A stretch of DNA of 10,284 nt, from positions 1 through 10,284 of the forward strand of contig SLAK01000404.1 of assembly GCA_007126855.1 (NCBI GenBank). The letters are read 5' to 3'. The first letter of the stretch is position 1. Every line of letters begins with the position of its first letter. Of this stretch, positions 4,789 through 10,284 are shown in pieces. The notes under the pieces are model-generated. The model was not told where the DNA came from and searched no databases. It worked only from the letters and a program-made list of their open reading frames with translations. The stretch is from Dehalococcoidia bacterium (lineage in GTDB: Bacteria; Chloroflexota; Dehalococcoidia; Tepidiformales; Tepidiformaceae). A program made the position numbers and the translations under genes.

Positions 4789-5861
4789 AGTCCGTCCTCG
4801 AATCCGGGTGGTGTCGAGTCGATGCCGCGCAGGCCGGCCAGCACACGGACGCGGCCGAGCCCCGCGCTGTCGGTGAGCTGCTCCAGGGCGCGGCGCCGTG
4901 CGAAGTATTCTTGCAGGTCCTGGCGGACCGCCTCGACGAGTTGCTGGCCGCCCAGAGCATACAGGAACACGGTCTGGCTCACGGGCCCGAAGGTCGCGTA
5001 GCCGGCGGAGTCCAGCGCCGCTTCCAGTTCGGTGAAGTCCACGTGGGCGGTCATATCCTGATCGCCGACGTGAATGTAGGGATTGTGGTGCGAGGTGTGC
5101 CGGTAGAAGCAGAGGAGCGTGCCCTGCGTCCGCCAGGGCGCCCACAGCTCCTCGCGCGGGTAGCCGTAGTCGAAGGTCAGCACGGCGCCTTGCTCCACCA
5201 GCGCGGAAAGCTCGGTCATCGTGGCGAAGGCGCGCACGTTCACCTCGAAACGGCCGTCGGACGGAGCTTCTGGGATGTTCGCGATTGGTCCGGCGACCTC
5301 TTCGAAGGATTCGCCGTTCCAGCGTACGTAGACTTCTTGCGGGCCGCGGCTGGTCGCATCGAAGAGCCTCACGGGCAGGGCGTCGAAGAATTCGTTGGTC
5401 ACGACCAGGCCGTGTTCGGCCGGCTGGATGGGTGGTGCGGCCCAGGTCACCCGCGAGTCGCTCCCGCGCGCGCCGGGCTCGATGGCCACATAGCGCAGCG
5501 CCTTCGCGAACTCCTCATCGCGGCCCCATGCCCAGTCGAGCATCGCCGTTGCCAGGTACCCCTCGCCAGCGCCCGGTTCGAAGACCGTGAATGGTTCCGG
5601 TTTGCCGAGCGTCTCCCAGGACCAGTGTGCCCACGCGGCGATCGACCACCCAAACATGGGGTGGATCCGCGGGCTGGTGAGGAAATCGCCGCCGGGGCCT
5701 ATCCGCCCCGGTGTGCGGTAGTAGCCGTGCTCGGGATGGCAGAGGGCGAGTTCCATGAAGCGTTCAAACGGGATGGCGCTGCCGTCCATTTCTTCGATGA
5801 TGGCGCGCACGAGCTGCGCGTTGCCGGTTGCCGCCGAGCCCGGGTCCAGGTCGAGTGCCAC
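4785..5861 (-). CDS. NDUFAF7-like class I SAM-dependent methyltransferase
   Basis: The 358-residue protein matches the Methyltransf_28/NDUFAF7 (MidA) family across its length. It has IPFERFMELALCHPEHGYY (30-48), GGDFLTSPRIHPMFG (58-71), SAM motif FEPGAGEGYLA (94-104), VVTNEFFDALPVRLF (153-167), LTFDYGYP (228-235), and GDQDMTAHVDF (266-276). In mitochondria NDUFAF7 methylates an arginine of a complex I subunit; bacterial targets are not established. The start is uncertain: GTG at 5861 is the first in-frame start, and GTG at 5810 would still keep the family core. Neither has a clear Shine-Dalgarno. The open frame continues further upstream antisense to the MarR gene, but that part is not real. 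The stop overlaps the peroxiredoxin-like start by 4 nt. A divergent MarR gene lies upstream. Confidence 0.87.
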   Translation of the reverse strand: MALDLDPGSAATGNAQLVRAIIEEMDGSAIPFERFMELALCHPEHGYYRTPGRIGPGGDFLTSPRIHPMFGWSIAAWAHWSWETLGKPEPFTVFEPGAGEGYLATAMLDWAWGRDEEFAKALRYVAIEPGARGSDSRVTWAAPPIQPAEHGLVVTNEFFDALPVRLFDATSRGPQEVYVRWNGESFEEVAGPIANIPEAPSDGRFEVNVRAFATMTELSALVEQGAVLTFDYGYPREELWAPWRTQGTLLCFYRHTSHHNPYIHVGDQDMTAHVDFTELEAALDSAGYATFGPVSQTVFLYALGGQQLVEAVRQDLQEYFARRRALEQLTDSAGLGRVRVLAGLRGIDSTPPGFEDGL

Positions 5862-5918
5862 GCGTCCAGTTTCCCATGGTGTGCCGGGGGCTGTCTTTCG
5901 CCGGAGGGAAAGCGTTGG

Positions 5919-5930
5919 TAGGCTTAAGCC
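5919..5930 (+). promoter_or_regulatory. MarR promoter -10 with overlapping 10-bp palindrome
   Basis: TAGGCT (5919-5924) is a plausible -10 for the MarR gene, with transcription starting near 5931. The perfect palindrome GGCTTAAGCC (5921-5930) overlaps it. A weaker dyad, CTTTC (5895-5899) and GAAAG (5908-5912), lies just upstream. MarR dimers commonly bind palindromes over their own promoters, so autorepression is a reasonable inference. Confidence 0.4.
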
Positions 5931-5949
5931 GCAAGGTGGGACCCCGTAC

Positions 5950-6447
5950 ATGGCAACTCCGTCTTCGACCTCCGAGCAACTTGTTGAGGAAGCCCTCCGA
6001 AACTTTGGCGAATCGATGGTCATTTTTGACCCGTTCCGCTTCCGCGCATGGGCGGAGCTGGGGCTCACCACCGCGCAGCTTCGTGTCATGTTCCTGTTGC
6101 GGGAGACGCCAGGCGTCACCGCCGGGGAGCTCGCGTCACGGCTTTCGGTGACACCGCCGACCATCTCCGGGATCGTGGATCGCCTGGTGCGGCTGAACCT
6201 GGTGCGCCGCGAAGACGATCCCAACGACCGGCGCCTGGTGCGCAACGCGCTGACCGATGAGGGCGAGCAGTGTTGCAGCCGTCTCGAAAAGGGGGGCGAT
6301 GAGTTCACCCGCCGAATCCTGGTGGAGATGGACCAGGACGACCTGGAAGCGCTTATCCGCGGGTTGAAGGCGTTCACGCGCGCCAGCGAGTACGTGCACT
6401 GCGTGGAACCAAACCTCGCCGAGGTGGTGATGCCGGGCACGGTATGA
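5950..6447 (+). CDS. MarR family transcriptional regulator
   Basis: The 165-residue protein has N- and C-terminal dimerisation helices around a winged helix-turn-helix. LTTAQLRVMFLLRETPGVTAG (39-59) leads into ELASRLSVTPPTISGIVDRL, where SVTPPTISGIVDRL (66-79) is the recognition helix. RREDDPNDRRLVRNALTDEG (86-105) is the DNA-binding wing with the family's D-x-R pattern. MarR proteins usually repress neighbouring genes and respond to phenolic ligands or cysteine oxidation. Cys108, Cys109 and Cys151 are present, but nothing proves redox sensing. The ATG at 5950 has AAGGTGG 10 nt upstream. It is divergent from the methyltransferase/peroxiredoxin-like/IscU-like cluster, which is a candidate target. 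It ends 34 bp before the next regulator. Confidence 0.9.
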   Translation: MATPSSTSEQLVEEALRNFGESMVIFDPFRFRAWAELGLTTAQLRVMFLLRETPGVTAGELASRLSVTPPTISGIVDRLVRLNLVRREDDPNDRRLVRNALTDEGEQCCSRLEKGGDEFTRRILVEMDQDDLEALIRGLKAFTRASEYVHCVEPNLAEVVMPGTV

Positions 6448-6469
6448 GTGCCGCGCCGGGCCGGAATGG

Positions 6470-6475
6470 TACCCT
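6470..6475 (+). promoter_or_regulatory. -10 element TACCCT, leaderless ModE-like regulator gene
   Basis: TACCCT is followed by exactly 6 nt and then the ATG at 6482. No Shine-Dalgarno lies within a usable distance, and no -35 consensus is evident. Confidence 0.5.
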
Positions 6476-6481
6476 TGGCCT

Positions 6482-6859
6482 ATGCGAGAACTGCGTCCCT
6501 GCCTGAAGCTCTGGGTCGAAGCGGAAGGGCGCATTGTCATGTCCGACTACCGCGTCCGTCTGCTTGAGTACATCGACGAGACCGGATCGCTCGCGCGGGC
6601 CGCGGCGAACATGAACCTTTCCTACCGTCGCGCCTGGGGCAAAGTGAAAGAGCTTGAGGAGAACCTGGGCTTCCCGCTGGTCCAGTCGGAAGTCGGCGGC
6701 CCAGGGGGCGGCCAGACTACGCTCACGCCAGCGGGCGAAGCCTTTGTGCGCGCCTATGCCCGCTTCCAGCAGCGCATGCATGATCAGCTCCAGGTCGCCT
6801 TCGATGAAGAGATGGAGGCGATGCGCGCGGTCGAGCCGGCCAGCCCGGGCGCCTCATAG
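6482..6859 (+). CDS. winged helix-turn-helix regulator, ModE N-terminal (LysR-type HTH) like
   Basis: The 125-residue protein matches the N-terminal DNA-binding domain of ModE: LKLWVEAEGRIVMSDYRVRLLEYIDETGSL (8-37), ARAAANMNLSYRRAWGKVKELEENLG (38-63) as the helix-turn-helix, then PLVQSEVGGPGGGQTTLTPAGEAF (65-88) with the glycine-rich wing. ModE represses molybdate transport genes using C-terminal TOBE/Mop domains to sense molybdate. These are absent here, so the ligand is unknown and this may be a stand-alone DNA-binding form. No modABC genes are in the window. It sits between a MarR gene and aspS and appears to start from its own promoter. A helix (95-115) after the wing probably mediates dimerisation. 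Confidence 0.87.
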   Translation: MRELRPCLKLWVEAEGRIVMSDYRVRLLEYIDETGSLARAAANMNLSYRRAWGKVKELEENLGFPLVQSEVGGPGGGQTTLTPAGEAFVRAYARFQQRMHDQLQVAFDEEMEAMRAVEPASPGAS

Positions 6860-6893
6860 TGGCCGGTTTCTAGTCCCGCACCCCGGTCTGCGC

Positions 6894-6899
6894 TACGCT
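6894..6899 (+). promoter_or_regulatory. -10 element TACGCT, leaderless aspS
   Basis: TACGCT is followed by 6 nt (GCAAAA) and then the ATG at 6906. There is no Shine-Dalgarno. This would make a highly expressed housekeeping gene leaderless. Confidence 0.5.
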
Positions 6900-6905
6900 G
6901 CAAAA

Positions 6906-8729
6906 ATGCTGAAAGACTCCTCCTGTGGCGAGCTTCGCCGCGCCGACGCTGGCCGCACCGTCCGCCTTGCTGGCTGGGTTCACCGCCGCCGCGACCATGG
7001 CGGGCTTGTGTTCATCGACCTTCGCGATTCCACCGGCATCGTCCAGCTCGTGTTCTCGCCTGACCAGGCGAGCGTGATGGACACCGCGCACCGCCTCCGG
7101 CCCGAGTGGGTCATCGCCGTCGCCGGGCCGGTGTCCGAGCGATCGGCGGAGACCGTCAACCCGAACATGGACACCGGCGAGGTCGAGGTTTTTCCCGCTT
7201 CGTGTGAAGTGCTGAACACCTCGCTGACACCCCCGTTCTTCATCAACGAGCCGGCAGAAGTCGACGAATACCTGCGGCTGAAGTACCGCTACCTGGACCT
7301 GCGCCGCCCCGAAGTGGCGCGCATGATCCGGCTGCGGCACGACGTTGTCCGCTTCATCCGTGAATTCCTCTCCAGCCGGCGGTTCATGGAGATCGAAACG
7401 CCGACGCTGATCAAGTCCACGCCTGAGGGCGCCCGGGATTTCCTTGTCCCATCCCGGCTGCAGCCAGGGCATTTCTTCGCCCTGCCGCAGTCGCCGCAGA
7501 TCATGAAAGAACTGCTGATGGTCGCGGGCTTCGAGCGCTACTTCCAGATCGCGCGCTGCTACCGGGACGAAGACTTCCGCGCCAACCGCGTCGCCGAGCA
7601 CACGCAGCTCGACCTGGAAATGAGCTTCGTGGACGAAGACGACGTGATGGGGTTGGTGGAGGAGCTCTATACCGAGATCGCGCGGGAGTTTGGACAGGGC
7701 GAGCTGGCGGCCACGCCCTTCCCGCGCCTCGACTACTACGACTGCATCGAACGCTATGGCATCGACCGCCCGGACCTGCGCTACGGGCTCGAGTTCGCCG
7801 ACATCAGCGAGCCGCTGCGAGGCACCGGGTTCAAGGTGTTCGCGGGCGCGCTGGAGAGCGGCGGCCAGGTGAAGGCCATCTGCGTGCCGGGGCAGGCGGA
7901 GATGACGCGCCGCGACCTGGACGAATTGACCGAGGTGGCGAAGGGCGGCGGTGCAAAGGGCCTCGCCTGGATCGGCATCCTGCAGGACGAGCTGCGATCG
8001 CCCATTGCCAAGTTCCTTTCCGAAGTGGAGGTCCAGGGCATTCGCAGCGCAACCGGGGCCGGCGTCGGCGACCTGCTGCTCATCGTCGCGGATACGCCGG
8101 GAGTGGTGGCGGATTCGCTCCACCTGGTTCGCGACGACCTGGGCGACCGATTGAAGCTGAAGGACCCGGCGGTGCTGTCGTTCGCCTGGGTCACCGGCTT
8201 TCCGTTGCTCGAATGGCGCCCGGAAGAGGGGCGCTGGGACGCGGCGCACAACCCCTTCAGCAGCTACCGGCCCGAAGACGAGCCGCTGCTGGACACCGAC
8301 CCCGGGAAGGTTATTGCGCGGCAGTACGACCTGACGTTGAACGGCACCGAGGTTGGTGGTGGATCCATCCGCATCAACACGCGTGAAGCCCAGGAAAAGG
8401 TGCTCGCGCTCATGGGCTACACTCCCGCTGACATGGAGGAGCGATTCGGCGTGCTGCTGGAAGCCCTGGAATACGGCGCGCCTCCGATGGGCGGCGTTGG
8501 CGCGGGCATCGAGCGGCTGCTGATGGGCCTTAGCGGCACGAGCAACATCCGCGACGTCATCGCATTCCCGAAGACCTCGGCGGGCTCGGACCCGCTCATG
8601 GGATCGCCGTCGCCGGTGGACCCGGAGCAGCTTGCCGAACTCGGACTGGAGCTGGGGCCGAAGGCTCGCGCTGCGATCGCAGCCGCCAGTGAACAGGAAA
8701 ATGAGCCGGCAACTGGCGCCACGGAGTAA
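6906..8729 (+). CDS. aspS: aspartate--tRNA ligase, bacterial type, probably non-discriminating (Asp/Asn)
   Basis: The 607-residue cytosolic class II synthetase attaches aspartate to tRNA. In order: N-terminal OB-fold anticodon-binding domain with GWVHRRRDH31GG and FIDLRDSTGIVQ; catalytic domain with TPEGARDFLVPSR (172-184), QSPQIMKELLM (195-205), motif 2 ARCYRDEDFRANR (216-228) and EHTQLDLEMSF; the bacterial GAD insertion (about 300-420); and motif 3 GVGAGIERLLMG around 531-542. Length is normal for bacterial AspRS. His31 replaces the Leu of discriminating E. coli AspRS (RRRDLGS), which is a recognised determinant of tRNA(Asn) acceptance. The enzyme probably makes Asp-tRNA(Asn) for GatCAB. 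The start is set by homology to MRTEYCG-type N-termini; the upstream part of the open frame lies inside the regulator gene. Confidence 0.97.
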   Translation: MLKDSSCGELRRADAGRTVRLAGWVHRRRDHGGLVFIDLRDSTGIVQLVFSPDQASVMDTAHRLRPEWVIAVAGPVSERSAETVNPNMDTGEVEVFPASCEVLNTSLTPPFFINEPAEVDEYLRLKYRYLDLRRPEVARMIRLRHDVVRFIREFLSSRRFMEIETPTLIKSTPEGARDFLVPSRLQPGHFFALPQSPQIMKELLMVAGFERYFQIARCYRDEDFRANRVAEHTQLDLEMSFVDEDDVMGLVEELYTEIAREFGQGELAATPFPRLDYYDCIERYGIDRPDLRYGLEFADISEPLRGTGFKVFAGALESGGQVKAICVPGQAEMTRRDLDELTEVAKGGGAKGLAWIGILQDELRSPIAKFLSEVEVQGIRSATGAGVGDLLLIVADTPGVVADSLHLVRDDLGDRLKLKDPAVLSFAWVTGFPLLEWRPEEGRWDAAHNPFSSYRPEDEPLLDTDPGKVIARQYDLTLNGTEVGGGSIRINTREAQEKVLALMGYTPADMEERFGVLLEALEYGAPPMGGVGAGIERLLMGLSGTSNIRDVIAFPKTSAGSDPLMGSPSPVDPEQLAELGLELGPKARAAIAAASEQENEPATGATE

Positions 8730-8765
8730 GCGGACGCATCGCAAGATGGACTACACGCGTATCCT

Positions 8766-8779
8766 GTAATAACTGTTAC
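8766..8779. promoter_or_regulatory. AT-rich dyad GTAA-N6-TTAC upstream of the solute-binding protein gene
   Basis: GTAATAACTGTTAC is an imperfect palindrome in the only AT-rich patch of the 103-bp gap between aspS and the solute-binding protein gene. TATCCT (8760-8765) or TGTAAT (8765-8770) could be a -10, but I find no convincing -35. Treat it as a candidate promoter/operator region. Confidence 0.25.
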
Positions 8780-8832
8780 GAAGAGTCGGCCTGCTGGCAG
8801 GAGCAGATGTGAGAACTGGAGGGGTCTGAGGG

Positions 8833-10284
8833 ATGTCGAATCGAACCTTACCCATGATGCTGGGGTTTGTCGCGGTGCTCATGGTCGCGGTTGTTGCGGT
8901 CATGGCCGTGGTGGTGTTGAGTGACAGCGATGGGGACGCGCCGGCGGCGCCCGGGACCGACCCCAACGGGCAGCCCGCCGATACCGGGGTCAGCCCCGGG
9001 GGCTTCTGTGAAGACAGCTTCCTGCGCCTCCAGGGAGCGGAGCCCCCAACCTCGCTCGACCCCATCCAGGTGCGTGACACCATCGCCGCCGAAATCGTCG
9101 TCGAAATCTTCGGCGGCCTGGTTTCGCTAGACCTCGACCTGAACGTCATCCCGGACCTGGCCGAGGACTGGGATATCTCGGCTGACGGCACCGTTTACAC
9201 TTTCCGGCTCCGCGATAACGCACGGTTCCACAACGGCACGCGCGTCACGGCGCAGGACGTGAAGTTCTCGCTGGAACGGGCGGCGGATCCCGAGAATGCG
9301 TCGCCCACAGTGCTGACCTACCTGCGTTCCATCGAGGGCCTCGAGGAGCGTTTCCGCAACCAGGCGGACGAGATTAGCGGTGTCCAGGTCATCGATGAAA
9401 GCACTATCCAGATCACGCTGACCGAGCCGCGGGACTGGTTCCTGAAAGAGCTGACCTATCCGGTGGCCTTCGTGGTGGACCGGCAGCAAATCGAGCGCGA
9501 CCCCCGCGGCTGGATCCGGCAGCCGAACGGCACAGGGCCCTACCGGATGGTTGAGTTCTCGCCGGGCCAGCGCATCCTGCTGCAGGCGAACGACCATTAC
9601 CACCTCGGCGAGCCGAGCCTTGAGCGCGTGGTGATCGAGCTGGCGGGTGGCTCAATCATGACGCGCTACGAGAACGACGAAATCCACATCGGCTTTGTCC
9701 CCGCTATCGAGCTTGAAGCAATCCAGGGCGGCACGTCGCCGCTGAGCCAGGACTACACGCCGCAGCCGCAGCTCTCGCTCTTCTATCTCGCGTTCAATGT
9801 GAACGAGGAGCCGTTCGACGACCCGCTTGTGCGGCAGGCCCTGGCCATGGCGATCGACCGCGAGCGTATCAACGATGTGCTCTTCTTCGGCACTCAGCGG
9901 GTGGCGGACGGTATCACCCCGCCGGGTATCCGTGGCCAGGACGATTCGGTTTCAAGTTACCCGTACGATCCGGAGCGGGCACGGGAGCTGCTGGCTGAGT
10001 CCTCCTACGCTGACGGAGTGCCCCGCGTCATCCTGACGTTCTCGGGCGGGGGCGCGTCGCCGCCGGACCTTCTGACTGCCGTGCAGTCGATGTGGCGCGA
10101 AGAGCTTGGCATCGACGTCGAGCTCCAGCAGGTGGACTGGGCGGCCTTCCTGCGCGAACTACGCACCGGCTCGTTCCAGGCGTACCAGACCGGCTGGGCG
10201 GCCGACTACCCGGACCCGGAAAACTTTGTCGACAAGCTGTTCGCGGCCGACAGCCCGCAGAACGAGCTGGGCTATGAGAACCCG
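8833..10284 (+). CDS. ABC transporter solute-binding protein, family 5 (DppA/OppA-like), 3' truncated
   Basis: 484 residues are visible and the frame is open at the window end. A single hydrophobic segment (about residues 7-30, very rich in Val/Met/Ala) is followed by an acidic, Pro/Gly-rich linker, then SBP_bac_5: FLRLQGAEPPTSLDP, VVEIFGGLVSLD, IPDLAEDWDISADG, the signature YTFRLRDNARFHNGTRVTAQ and DVKFSLERA, PNGTGPYRMVEF, and PLVRQALAMAIDRERIN. These proteins bind peptides, nickel or other small molecules outside the membrane and deliver them to a Dpp/Opp-type permease, expected downstream but not visible. The only Cys in this region (59) is far from the hydrophobic segment, so no lipobox exists; an uncleaved anchor or Sec signal is likelier. 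GGAGGGG lies 8 nt before the ATG at 8833. Substrate is not predictable. Confidence 0.92.
   Translation, partial: MSNRTLPMMLGFVAVLMVAVVAVMAVVVLSDSDGDAPAAPGTDPNGQPADTGVSPGGFCEDSFLRLQGAEPPTSLDPIQVRDTIAAEIVVEIFGGLVSLDLDLNVIPDLAEDWDISADGTVYTFRLRDNARFHNGTRVTAQDVKFSLERAADPENASPTVLTYLRSIEGLEERFRNQADEISGVQVIDESTIQITLTEPRDWFLKELTYPVAFVVDRQQIERDPRGWIRQPNGTGPYRMVEFSPGQRILLQANDHYHLGEPSLERVVIELAGGSIMTRYENDEIHIGFVPAIELEAIQGGTSPLSQDYTPQPQLSLFYLAFNVNEEPFDDPLVRQALAMAIDRERINDVLFFGTQRVADGITPPGIRGQDDSVSSYPYDPERARELLAESSYADGVPRVILTFSGGGASPPDLLTAVQSMWREELGIDVELQQVDWAAFLRELRTGSFQAYQTGWAADYPDPENFVDKLFAADSPQNELGYENP

Noticed and set aside
5862..6440. N-terminal extension of the NDUFAF7-like frame, antisense to the MarR gene
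   Set aside because: The extension is Ser/Arg-rich with no homology; the conserved domain begins after the GTG at 5861.
6654..6905. 84-residue upstream extension of the AspRS frame
   Set aside because: It overlaps the ModE-like regulator in another frame, and AspRS homology begins at the ATG at 6906.
6870..8744. 624-codon minus-strand frame across aspS
   Set aside because: A high-GC shadow of the unmistakable aspartyl-tRNA synthetase; composition is His/Arg/Val-rich without domain features.

Overview
The window is high-GC bacterial chromosome with densely packed genes on both strands and no mobile element, CRISPR array, tRNA or rRNA that I could see. The organism is probably a member of the Chloroflexota, perhaps a Dehalococcoidia/Tepidiforma-like lineage. 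This is inference: the family 5 solute-binding protein at the right end resembles proteins I associate with that group, it has an N-terminal hydrophobic anchor rather than an obvious lipobox, and the aspartyl-tRNA synthetase has a non-discriminating signature.

Layout, left to right. 3-491 (+) is the 3' part of a DUF6081-like protein, with a possible hairpin terminator just after it. 607-795 (+) is a tiny four-cysteine protein that converges on an HAD-like phosphatase plus flavodoxin pair (1937 to 787, minus strand; the two genes overlap by 43 nt). Facing away from that pair is a THUMP-like SAM-dependent methyltransferase (1981-3156, +). Next come a small helix-turn-helix protein (3288-3500, +, with a possible earlier start at 3210) and a two-helix membrane protein (3793 to 3572, minus).

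A minus-strand cluster follows: an NDUFAF7-type methyltransferase (5861 to 4785), a peroxiredoxin-like protein joined to it by an ATGA overlap (4788 to 4270), and an IscU/NifU-like protein (4249 to 3863). The last two keep their folds but lack key catalytic or ligand residues. Divergent from this cluster is a MarR regulator (5950-6447, +), followed by a ModE-N-terminal-like regulator (6482-6859, +), AspRS (6906-8729, +) and a truncated extracytoplasmic solute-binding protein (8833 to the window end, +).

The most notable signal is not a gene. Several genes have no convincing Shine-Dalgarno sequence but carry a TANNNT hexamer ending 6-7 nt before the start codon: 1937 minus, 1981 plus, 6482 plus and 6906 plus, with 4249 minus and 3210 plus less certain. 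This is the geometry expected of leaderless mRNAs. Other genes (607, 3793 minus, 5950, 8833) have Shine-Dalgarno-led starts, so the window appears to mix two modes of translation initiation. No complete new system is evident. The main leads are the leaderless promoters, the mutually overlapping divergent promoter at 1944-1973, and the adjacent degenerate peroxiredoxin-like and IscU-like proteins.
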